The translations under genes and the position numbers were made by a program. Under the pieces are notes generated by a model that had not been told where the DNA came from, did no database searches, and saw only the letters and a program-made list of their open reading frames with translations. A stretch of 64,000 bases of DNA from Telmatactis stephensoni (lineage: Eukaryota > Cnidaria > Anthozoa > Actiniaria > Isophelliidae), in assembly GCA_029948255.1 (NCBI GenBank), contig JALIZF010001726.1:62001-126000 (forward strand). The letters run 5' to 3'. Position 1 is the stretch's first letter; each line of letters begins with the position of its first letter. This document shows positions 59,901 through 64,000 of the stretch, one piece after another.

Positions 59901-62900
59901 TAAGTGGACACCTCTCCTATTTGGATACCTCCCCCATGTGGACACCTCTCCTAAGTGGACACCTCTCCTAAGTGAACACCTCTCCTAAGTGGACACCTCC
60001 CCTAAGTGGACACCTCCCCTAAGTGGACACCTCTCCTAAGTGAACACCTCTAGATCTCCTAAGTGGACACCTCTCCTATTTGGATACCTCCCCCATGTGG
60101 ACACCTCTCCTAAGTGGACACCTCTCCTAAGTGGACACCTCTCCTAAGTGGACACCTCTCCTAACTGAACGCCTCTCCTAAGTGGACACCTCTCCTAAGT
60201 GGACACCTCTCCTAAGTGGACACCTCTCCTAAGTGGACACCTAAGTGGACACCTCTCCTAAGTGAACACCTCTAGATCTCCTAAGTGGACACCTCTCCTA
60301 TTTGGATACCTCCCCCATGTGGACACCTCCCCTAAGTGGACACCTCCCCTAAGTGGACACCTCCCCTAAGTGAACACCTCTAGATCTCCTAAGTGGACAC
60401 CTCTCCTATTTGGATACCTCCCCCATGTGGACACCTCTCCTAAGTGGACACCTCTCCTAAGTGGACACCTCTCCTAAGTGGACACCTCTCCTAACTGAAC
60501 GCCTCTCCTAAGTGGACACCTCTCCTAAGTGGACACCTCTCCTAAGTGGACACCTCTCCTAAGTGGACACCTCCCCTAAGTGAACACCTCTCCTAAGTGG
60601 ACACCTCCCCTATGTGGACACCTCTCCTAAGTGAACACCTCTCCTATGTGGACACCTCTCCTAAGTGGACACCTCTCCCATGTGGACACCTCTCCTAAGT
60701 GGACACCTCTCCTATGTGGATACCTCTCCTAAGTGGACACCTCTCCTAAGTGGACACATCTCCTATGTGGATACCTCTCCTAAGTGGACACCTCTCCTAA
60801 GTGGACACCTCTCCTATGTGGACACCTCTCCTAAGTGGACACCTCTCCCATGTGGACACCTCTCCTAAGTGGACACCTCTCCTATGTGGACACCTCTCCT
60901 ATGTGGACACCTCTCCTATGTGGACACCTCACTTAAGTGGACACCTCTCCTATGTGGACACCTCTCCTAAGTGAACACCTCTCCCATGTGGACATCTCTC
61001 CTAAGTGGACACCTCTTCTATGTGGACACCTCTCCAAATCAAACACCTTGATCTCCTAGATGGACACTGATCTCCAAAGTGAATGCAATGTTCTCTATAT
61101 TAGAACATTCTCATTGGTGGATACCACCTCTATTATCATGATCTTTCCTTTAAGGCGCTGTTACACTGTGCAATTTTTCCAGCAACTTGTCTCGCAACGG
61201 CATTTCAAAACAAGTTGCAGAGAAAATTATGGCGCTGTTACACTGTGCAATTTCCCCCAGCAACTGGCCAAAAATATTGCAAGTTGCTAGGGAAAATTGC
61301 ACAGTGTAACAGCGCCATAATTTTCTCTGCAACTTGTTTTGAAACGCCGTTGCAAGACAAGTTGCTGGAAAAATTGCACAGTGTAACAGCGCCTTTATTC
61401 CTGGACAATGTTTGAAAAGTTGAGAATGACTGATTTTAAAACACAAAAAAAACTCACTTGGAAGTGACTTTGTATGGGATGGTGGTAGCTTCTTTTAAAA
61501 CATAAGGAGGGAGAATAACAGCAACATCAAATTTTGGAAGAACTGGAAGAACAACAATAAATTAGTTCCGGTTAGATGATTATCATGATGACAACAAATA
61601 GATGATTATGATAGTGATGATATATAATAGAGTAGTATTTGGATTAGTGGGAAATGGACTGGACTGTACTGTGTCAATGCCATTGATATGTCTATAAAAA
61701 CATCCCAAAACTCATGCTACAACCATGCCTGCTGTGCCACAGTCACATGAAAACTGCATTAGAGATTACTAGTATTGGTACATGTAAATAAATGTGATGA
61801 TGCTGGTGATGACAATGGACATGATAATGATGACAGGGCTGCACCCTGTAGACCAAAAGTCCACTTATCTATAATTGCCTAAGCTCTCATGGAACAGCAT
61901 CCTTGCCCAACTGAGCAGCAAAATATTTGTGAAAGGTAAGGTAATTAGACAAAGCAAGGGACCCATCTAGCAAAACCCATGGTAACGGCCCTGGATGACA
62001 GTTAATGATAATATTTATCATCAGAGGTGGGCTAGGCAGGCATAAGAGTGATGATCTGGATGTGCAAATGAAGCTGTTTCAAATGTTTTTATATGAAAGC
62101 AGCTGGCATGGTAAGTTTCCCACTCAAAAGAAAAATTGTTCTAATATGATAGTGGTTGTGATGGTCATCAGTAGTTAGTTAGTTATGATGACAGATATAT
62201 TAATCACACCTACCATATTCCTTGACTTCAAAGATTTTTGTTAATTTTTCTCCCTAAGATAATTGAAAAATAAAATAATAGAATAAAATAAAAAATAGTC
62301 CTAAATTAGAATTTATTTGTTAATGAATTGTAGTAAATATTTCCAAGTCATGAAAATGTTACAAATCAATAATTACATCCGCAGTGACCATAATCTTCCA
62401 ATTACCCATTACTGGTTGAGTCGAAAGAAGAAAATCTTTCTTGATAATTCCTGTGAAAGAAAAAAAACAATTACATTAGAATCCCAAATTCTCAAACCTC
62501 CAAGGGGATCGAACAAAAATTGGTTTGAGAAATCAGGAGTTTGTAATGAGAAATTGAAGTTTGCATGAACTGTTGAAATATTATTTTATCAGAGCTAGGC
62601 ACATTTTCATATATAGAAATGCATCCCTTTTTGCTCTAGACAGAGACCATTATTTTAATAGCAACACTGATGACAGATTCACTGCTTGCTCAATATAATA
62701 AAAATATAAAATGCAACTTGTCCTGAAGTGTCTGTATTTGCTTTAAGGCACAAACATAACTGAAATAAACACTTTTTCACAGGTTCAAGTTAACAAAGAT
62801 TATCAAGGGGAATTAATTTTTCCCATTTTGGTTCAAGTTTGCTGGAGTTTTGAATAATCCAGGTTTCAAGAAATAGAGGGTAAAAATACATAATGTCCAT

Positions 62901-63463
62901 AATACAATGTTAGAGTAAGTTAGCAATAATTAATCAAAAGCAAACAACAACAATTACTGATTTGAAACCAAGGATTCAAAATGGGGATTCTAGTGTAAAA
63001 ACATGAAGTGAAAAGGAATACTTTTTCCTACCATTGGGTCCTTGAATATTGGGCCAGTGAGCCATCTTGTTGCTATTAGGGTCCTATACAATCAATAATT
63101 TGATTTTAATATTCAATTAGTTTTAATTAGAGGATATCATAAATTTCAAAAATCAGTCAAGTACACTTACTAATACATCAACAGTCATCTGAAAGAAACA
63201 AAAAAGAACAGCTGTATTAATTAAAAATTTTTTCTAGTTATATTGATATAATCAAATGTCTTACAGGAAAATATGTAGCTCTCTTTCATTCTGTACAGAC
63301 CTCACTGTCTTTATATCTATGACATCTAGCCAAATATTTTCCCATCTGGCCCTCCCACTCGTTAATAAGTACATTACTAGTATTCAATCTAACTTAAAGA
63401 CAAAACAAACCTTTCCAGTATAACTCTTCAAGTTTGGTAACAAAGCAAAGATTCTCATGTGAA
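30487..63463 (-). CDS. CD109-like thioester-containing protein (alpha-2-macroglobulin/C3 superfamily), 3' part, 32 exons; 5' end beyond the window
   Basis: Members of this superfamily carry an internal thioester that bonds covalently to proteases or cell surfaces; CD109 itself is a GPI-anchored surface protein. Recognised in order: the macroglobulin domains from MG2 ([19 protein letters not shown]), [16 protein letters not shown] (MG2/MG3 joint), [70 protein letters not shown] (thioester), [39 protein letters not shown] and a hydrophobic tail. About 1317 codons are in the window; human CD109 has 1445, so 100-200 are missing past 64000. Phases agree everywhere except two joints (see the blocks at 43070 and 46490). 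No paired basic site or long bait insert was seen, which fits CD109/TEP rather than C3. Confidence 0.92.
30730..30935. repeat. degenerate CACGGTCA tandem repeat related to MITE family A
   Basis: About 20 copies of near-8-to-10-bp words (CACGGTCA, CACGATCA, CACGGCTA) in the last CD109-like intron, directly upstream of the terminal exon. The words match the inner part of family A MITEs, so this looks like an expansion from one of them. Confidence 0.6.
31400..33394 (-). CDS. intronless 664-residue protein with a beta-propeller-like C-terminal half, nested gene
   Basis: A single uninterrupted ORF from ATG at 33394 to TAA at 31400, inside the last intron of the CD109-like gene and on the same strand. 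Residues 1-80 are a compact segment ([35 protein letters not shown]). Residues 85-220 are polar and probably disordered, with [15 protein letters not shown]. Residues 225-350 are basic and helical. From about 375 to the end there are repeated blade-like units: [39 protein letters not shown] and [10 protein letters not shown]. This resembles NHL/WD-type propellers, but no family signature is complete. I do not recognise the gene. The lack of introns among intron-rich neighbours suggests a retrocopy or a lineage-specific single-exon family. Confidence that it is coding is high because of its length and codon composition. Confidence 0.8.
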   Translation of the reverse strand: MIEVAKVNADAVDLAYCLLVFHSRDDYTRAVAYEDDIEQEPLRKATDCWGDCGEQIFRGFLLLHEGVTVLQEERIRGDGEENRQSCASICSGSEVSGKKDILQDDPKKTPQPKHEIQHGDIEMQGILRNNYQPSHVKIDKNSFNRHSNESRTREQTGETIAISTASKPVDRKQKEVKRVPLCEPESDSTATEDESDISRTRREKEKLKGKAAKPSESAVTDDQLTSIPKSKLLRAKSKINEVKKLLVAFPKTPRRLNSQTKEIAYYRLSIACTILSCIDDPSLGINDCKRLINEVNSLEFVQRLLRRVSETPRGVKARLTKKLKAKKFRKIMSVVHFINYMAWKWLMLANNKVGSGQSLGIPVIETQGGAVHPTDDWRVRDKCQTCVEFEGKIPSSCSMAVNSKDQLVIIDAKNCITVYTIEGKPLLSFKASTPRHPHSRWIIGVDELDNIYVGSTLGILSETRQPLSVFSSSGDLLTEPELRGCRGKCHFYAVTKGGLILVLSVATHIGNMISVFQRDSKLVNSFEVREITYPRYFNTAKDTIVVGGTTDKASKDFAFQVFDQFGQQLFFIKPEVAFQHCEVDPWTGNIVLVRTDTLRDIRYCVCNTVVLTGEIHVLEPTGQVIKSSINLRWPFRIVAGVTVLRCGLVAIVTMDEPYYAIHVI
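33395..34850. other. intron sequence upstream of the nested ORF
   Basis: AT-rich sequence, part of the CD109-like last intron and the likely promoter region of the nested gene. No clear TATA box or repeat. An ORF at 33728-34042 is not convincing as a gene. Confidence 0.5.
34857..35140 (-). repeat. 96-bp tandem repeat (3 copies) duplicating an exon end and its splice donor
   Basis: Three units with a period of exactly 96 bp. The first (in gene order) is the 3' half of the real exon 35101-35206; two more copies follow in the intron. Each carries the codons for [10 protein letters not shown] followed by a GTAAG donor (exon|intron joints at 35101/35100, 35005/35004 and 34909/34908) and about 55 bp of intron. 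The extra copies have no acceptor of their own. Confidence 0.85.
35101..36992 (-). CDS. CD109-like exons encoding MG8 (receptor-binding-type domain)
   Basis: Exons 36867-36992, 36287-36424, 35975-36049 and 35101-35206. They read [16 protein letters not shown], then [20 protein letters not shown] and [15 protein letters not shown], then LIVYFDQ, then a Cys-containing strand and [13 protein letters not shown]. These are the conserved strands of the C-terminal macroglobulin domain of the family. Exon 35101-35206 starts at a tattgtag acceptor and ends in phase 1, joining exactly to the terminal exon at 30677. Both of the last two internal exons have their 5' splice sites amplified in tandem in the next intron. 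Confidence 0.87.
35300..35974 (-). repeat. 35-bp minisatellite (about 19 copies) carrying a copied splice donor
   Basis: The 35-bp unit on the gene strand contains CTTTGACCAGGTAGGAAACA, which is the end of exon 35975-36049 (TTTGACCAG) plus its donor and first intron bases. The array starts right at that donor and runs down the intron. Units alternate mainly between GTAGGAAAC, GTGGGAAAC and CTAGGTAGG forms; one has a 3-bp insert at about 35543, and one near 35920-35935 is disrupted. Confidence 0.9.
36096..36178. mobile_element. MITE-like repeat, family A (partial copy)
   Basis: AACTAGAGCAGATTTCGTAT followed by the CGGTCACGGTACGGTTAC core; the right half is missing. In a CD109-like intron. Confidence 0.7.
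36601..36860. repeat. clustered trinucleotide repeats (CAC, CAA, TTA, CAG)
   Basis: Consecutive short arrays of CAC/CAT, CAA, TTA and CAG/CAA, ending a few bases from the donor side of exon 36867-36992. Spurious poly-Val and poly-Leu ORFs come from it. Confidence 0.9.
37318..37487 (-). mobile_element. tRNA-derived SINE (copy 2)
   Basis: The minus strand shows GGTGGCCGAGCGGTGAGAGC (A-box-like) and CGTTCAATCCCCGG (B-box-like), then a body ending TTTTTTCTCCGGGTTCTCCG and CCTCCCTCAG. Same layout as 14557-14728, here in the CD109-like intron 36993-39041. Confidence 0.8.
37563..37795. mobile_element. foldback MITE, about 230 bp
   Basis: The left end GGGGTGTTTACATGGCACTG and the right end TAGTGCCATGAAAACATCCC are inverted repeats. 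Inside, TAGGATGATCCTAG-type blocks repeat on both strands. Noncoding. Confidence 0.85.
38205..38775 (-). pseudogene. C-terminal fragment of a non-LTR retrotransposon ORF2
   Basis: An open stretch from [17 protein letters not shown] to the stop at 38205 includes [43 protein letters not shown] and [13 protein letters not shown], the conserved region after the RT domain in CR1/L2/Jockey-type LINEs. The catalytic RT is absent; the fragment ends abruptly near 38775. It differs clearly from the LINE at 55573-58283, so it is another family. It lies in the same CD109-like intron as the SINE. Confidence 0.85.
38830..38998. repeat. cluster of TTTCCTATCATAGGAAA palindromes
   Basis: At least five perfect or near-perfect copies of the palindrome TTTCCTATNATAGGAAA (or its halves) packed in about 170 bp, right next to exon 39042-39200. 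Confidence 0.85.
39042..42464 (-). CDS. CD109-like exons encoding the thioester domain (TED) and end of CUB
   Basis: Exons 42288-42464, 41896-41977, 41590-41746, 41199-41273, 40295-40469, 39559-39764 and 39042-39200. The first carries [15 protein letters not shown]: the Cys and Gln form the thioester and both are intact. The alpha/alpha barrel follows ([76 protein letters not shown]). A His in [11 protein letters not shown] lies one residue off the position of the catalytic His that speeds transfer to hydroxyl groups in C3-like members. The last exon returns to CUB strands. Confidence 0.92.
40065..40209. mobile_element. MITE-like repeat, family A (best complete copy)
   Basis: Both inverted ends are present: ACTAGAACAAATTTCGTAT and ATACGAAATCTGCTC. 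The core reads GGCACCGCACGGTCACGGCA and, on the other half, GCCACGGTACGGCGCGGTCC, separated by TGTTTTTATAGACATGGCAC. It is about 145 bp and noncoding. Confidence 0.85.
40625..41115. mobile_element. foldback element with internal tandem amplification
   Basis: Outer ends match as inverted repeats (ACACAGAGTTGCACCGTGTT and AACACGGTGCAACT). Between them a unit with AAAACGTTTTGCGTAAC and GAGTTGCACCGTGTGTCC repeats about four to five times with a period of about 60-115 bp. The palindrome AAAACGTTTT occurs at least seven times. Confidence 0.75.
41818..41866. repeat. (GAT)n trinucleotide repeat
   Basis: About 14 GAT units with small interruptions, in the intron between two thioester-domain exons. 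Confidence 0.9.
42040..42240. repeat. degenerate GTAGACTACGTAAG repeat
   Basis: Five or six irregular copies of TAGGTCTAGTAGACTACGTA, itself a palindrome core (TCTAGTAGA, TACGTA), just downstream (gene sense) of the thioester exon. Confidence 0.8.
43070..45792 (-). CDS. CD109-like exons encoding MG7 and first CUB part
   Basis: Exons 45675-45792, 45053-45160, 44250-44486, 43512-43566 and 43070-43152. They read [73 protein letters not shown] and [20 protein letters not shown]. The joint from 43512 (ends in phase 1) to 43152 (needs phase 2) does not fit. Either a very small exon was missed between 43153 and 43511, or one boundary is wrong. All other joints keep phase. Confidence 0.8.
43735..44053. 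repeat. CCAGGA-rich dispersed repeat (copy 2) with inverted ends
   Basis: Flanked by GGTTCGTACCCCCAGAAATT and GGCGTACGAACCCTGG, which are roughly inverted. Inside, ATCCAGGA, TTTCCAGGAGTT and TTCAAGGAATTTCCAGGAAG recur. Related to 11953-12085. Confidence 0.7.
44097..44140. mobile_element. MITE family A fragment
   Basis: TATGTCTATAAAAACAATTG and TTTCTGCCATCACCAC match the centre of family A; ends are lost. Confidence 0.4.
44870..44998. repeat. (CAT)n with CCAGTGTCCTCCTCCTC blocks
   Basis: Three CAT arrays separated by two copies of CCAGTGTCCTCCTC. Intron sequence next to exon 45053-45160. Confidence 0.9.
45190..45625. repeat. degenerate tandem repeat, period about 42 bp
   Basis: About ten copies of a unit with CTATGGATATAACCATGGCAA and CAACATACTAGTAACTA, varying in length and sequence. 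CCATGG and ACTAGT palindromes recur in each unit. Intronic. Confidence 0.8.
46081..46200. mobile_element. probable LINE 3' tail remnant
   Basis: AAGATTCAAGATTCAAGATT next to CTTTTATTTTTCACATCTCAC looks like the short tandem 3' end of a CR1/L2-like retrotransposon. No coding part is attached. Confidence 0.4.
46490..48060 (-). CDS. CD109-like exons around the bait/MG6-MG7 joint
   Basis: Exon 47926-48060 is tryptophan-rich ([13 protein letters not shown]) and ends VFQ in phase 0. Exon 46490-46634 contains [19 protein letters not shown], the family signature VxxxFPETWLW. If that exon begins at the tttaag acceptor (46634) its frame needs a phase-1 predecessor, which I did not find; if it begins at an internal acceptor (46581, gaggaag) all phases fit but [14 protein letters not shown] is dropped. 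A missed small exon in 46635-47925 is the alternative. No bait region with many protease sites is evident. Confidence 0.75.
46660..46770. repeat. (GGAA)n/(GGGA)n purine repeat
   Basis: About 110 bp of GGAA, GGGA and GAAA words, about 25 bp upstream (gene sense) of the exon at 46634. Purine-only on the plus strand. Confidence 0.9.
47147..47251. mobile_element. foldback MITE, about 105 bp
   Basis: The arms AAATTTATAGTCTCCTTTGC and AGGAGACTATAAAATTT plus GCCGTTTTTTGTGT and ACACAAAAAACGGC form a nearly perfect hairpin with a loop of about 25 bp. Noncoding, in a CD109-like intron. Confidence 0.88.
47252..47925. other. intron with AT-rich sequence and a possible retroelement tail
   Basis: At 47795-47818 AATAAAGAATTGATTGATTG looks like a poly(A)-signal plus short tandem tail of a retroelement. 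Nothing coding seen. Confidence 0.35.
48372..51205. repeat. 12-bp minisatellite GGTGGGTATAAA, about 235 copies
   Basis: An uninterrupted 2.83-kb array of GGTGGGTATAAA and GGTAGGTATAAA units; the G/A change at one position is almost the only variation. Register breaks occur near 48515, 48580 and 49555. The last units change to GGCGGGTATAAA. All six frames stay open for most of it, giving false ORFs of more than 900 codons. It fills the intron between exons 47926-48060 and 51455-51604. Confidence 0.97.
51455..55386 (-). CDS. CD109-like exons encoding MG4-MG6
   Basis: Exons 55281-55386, 54503-54769, 53451-53642, 53190-53303, 52195-52257, 51758-51949 and 51455-51604. All joints from 55281 to 51455 are phase 0. 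They read [88 protein letters not shown] and [20 protein letters not shown], the typical strands of successive macroglobulin domains. The uniform phase 0 is notable beside the mixed phases of the thioester region. Confidence 0.88.
52313..53150. repeat. 22-bp minisatellite, about 38 copies
   Basis: The unit contains ACCAACCACTTACTGACACC, with C/A/G variation in CTTNCTGAC. On the gene strand most units carry the hexamers GTAAGT and/or GTAAGG, both strong splice-donor words. It fills the intron between exons 52195-52257 and 53190-53303. Confidence 0.95.
53655..54100. repeat. 42-bp tandem repeat, about 10 copies
   Basis: The unit contains ATGACTGTGAAAACAGCATG and CAGAATAGAGTAT. Forty-two is divisible by three, so long false ORFs run through it on both strands. 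The words GTATATGACTGTGAAAACAG match MITE family A ends, and 54100-54140 continues with ATTTCAATTCTTTTATAGAC, so the array probably grew inside a family A copy. Confidence 0.9.
55573..58283 (-). mobile_element. 5'-truncated non-LTR retrotransposon (CR1/L2-like) with intact RT ORF
   Basis: An open frame runs from about 58283 (first Met at 58261) to the stop at 55778, 827 codons from Met. It starts inside the AP-endonuclease domain (YRPPNS, then GDLNCNF and [10 protein letters not shown]) and contains a full reverse transcriptase: [15 protein letters not shown] (motif A), [20 protein letters not shown] (B), MYADDTNL (C, the catalytic YADD), then the C-terminal region [14 protein letters not shown] and [11 protein letters not shown]. 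The 3' UTR is about 200 bp and ends in (CATT)n at 55573-55612, typical of CR1/L2 3' ends. There is no frameshift or stop, so insertion was recent or the copy is under little decay. It sits in CD109-like intron 55387-61457. Confidence 0.95.
58290..61052. repeat. 17-bp minisatellite CTCTCCTAAGTGGACAC, about 160 copies, with higher-order repeats
   Basis: Main variants differ at CTAAGTGG/CTATGTGG/CTAAGTGA. From about 59200 a longer block with CTCTAGATCTCCTAAG, CTATTTGGATACC and CTAACTGAACGCC recurs seven times (CTAGATCT near 59214, 59562, 59783, 59889, 60048, 60268, 60379), so segments of many units were copied together. It abuts the truncated 5' end of the LINE. Confidence 0.95.
61152..61395. 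mobile_element. nested foldback element, about 245 bp perfect-arm palindrome
   Basis: The outer arms start AAGGCGCTGTTACACTGTGC and end with its complement. Inside is a second, complete palindrome (about 61232-61318) with the same GGCGCTGTTACACTGTGC ends. The centre is near 61272. It is either one MITE inserted in another or a duplicated terminus. About 60 bp from exon 61458-61542. Confidence 0.9.
61458..63463 (-). CDS. CD109-like first visible exons, MG2-MG3, including an 18-nt microexon
   Basis: Exons 63411-63463, 63171-63188, 63032-63083, 62377-62450, 62214-62253 and 61458-61542. Joined they read [74 protein letters not shown] and [19 protein letters not shown], all phase-consistent. The exon at 63171 is only 18 nt (MTVDVL) but has good sites (tttctttcag and gtaagt) and is needed for the MG2 strand. 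Earlier exons (signal peptide, MG1) are beyond the window. Confidence 0.88.
61652..61765. mobile_element. MITE-like repeat, family A (decayed copy)
   Basis: Words TGCCATTGATATGTCTATAA, AACATCCCAAAACTCATGC and CACAGTCACATGAAAACTGC keep the family order. Ends decayed. Confidence 0.55.
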
Positions 63464-64000
63464 CTGAAACAAAATAAGGTCAAGTCAAAGTAGTTCAAAT
63501 TTGAGATTCTTGTGTGTCTGCAGGTGTATGTTGCTACAAGTATACACGTGTTTCAATAAATGTTGTCGGTATCAAGCTTATGTGACTCACTCGAAAGGGA
63601 ATATGGGAAGAAATTAGTTAAGTTATAAAACCACAAAAATCCCACATGATTACTCGATCAAATTCAGCTTGCTCTGACTTTATATGAACTTCACTTTGTG
63701 ATGTTAAAGTCATTACCAAAACGTAAAACGAAGTGAAGTTTTGCTACTACCCATACTCCTTTTCCGTCTAGTCGCATGGGTTTAAGAGCTCTCATATGAC
63801 AACCTTTTTTGAAATAGGAGTATGAACCAGCTACAAAATAAACAGTTCAGTTTGGTTCAGAAGATACAGGTTATTCAGAATACCTCATACCACAGCTAGG
63901 GACATCTGATGATCATTTAGACAGTTTATTGGCAGAATGTGTAGTTCCAGAAAATATCCATACACCACAGAGGGATTTTGAAATTCTGGAGGGGAGGGGG
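63464..64000. other. intron at the right edge
   Basis: The preceding CD109-like exon must end in phase 1 but is not in this stretch, as far as I can see. AT-rich, no repeat recognised. Confidence 0.5.

Noticed and set aside
60665..60868. 67-codon repeat ORF
   Set aside because: Translation of the 17-bp minisatellite; 51-nt periodicity explains the 17-residue peptide repeat.
61060..61446. Several ORFs of 66-98 codons around a palindrome
   Set aside because: They read both arms of a foldback element, giving mirror-related peptides.

Overview
This is nuclear DNA from an intron-rich invertebrate animal. It is AT-rich, with very small GT-AG exons, long introns full of minisatellites and short foldback transposons, a non-LTR retrotransposon and tRNA-derived SINEs. 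My best guess is an anthozoan cnidarian (stony coral or sea anemone). That rests on the kinds of small repeats and on the gene content, not on any species marker, so it is an inference. All protein genes found lie on the minus strand.

Layout from low to high coordinate. (1) 88-26158: a complete CARMIL (capping protein, Arp2/3 and myosin-I linker) gene. I could join 41 coding exons with consistent splice phases into 4530 nt (1509 codons plus stop): an atypical PH domain, a long leucine-rich-repeat domain, a helical dimerisation domain, a capping-protein-interaction motif and a long proline/lysine-rich tail. (2) 26913-28371: a two-exon RraA-family gene of 191 codons that keeps the Arg-Asp pair of the metal-dependent aldolase/decarboxylase branch and has a possible mitochondrial presequence. 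(3) 30487-63463 and onward past the right edge: the 3' part (32 recognised exons, about 1317 codons) of a CD109-like thioester-containing protein (alpha-2-macroglobulin/C3 superfamily) with an intact GCGEQN thioester motif and a C-terminal tail that looks like a GPI-anchor signal. (4) 31400-33394: an intronless 664-codon ORF nested, on the same strand, in the last intron of the CD109-like gene; it has a beta-propeller-like C-terminal half and no family I can name.

The rest is repeat biology. The CD109-like gene holds a 2.8-kb array of a 12-bp TATAAAGGTGGG unit, a 2.75-kb array of a 17-bp unit with higher-order structure, a 22-bp array, a 42-bp array, a 5'-truncated but ORF-intact LINE, an older LINE fragment and a SINE. 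Two neighbouring introns near its 3' end hold tandem arrays made from exon ends plus their 5' splice sites: about 19 copies of a 35-bp unit at 35300-35974 and three copies of a 96-bp unit at 34857-35140. That repeated amplification of splice donors is the oddest structure in the window. At least a dozen foldback (MITE-like) elements from several families are scattered through introns of both large genes.

The genes do not form a pathway. CARMIL regulates actin at membranes. The CD109-like protein is expected to be a cell-surface protease-reactive or immune protein. The RraA-like protein is predicted to be a small metabolic enzyme. No tRNA, rRNA, CRISPR or prokaryotic operon was seen. Exon limits come from reading splice sites and homology by eye; no transcript data were available.
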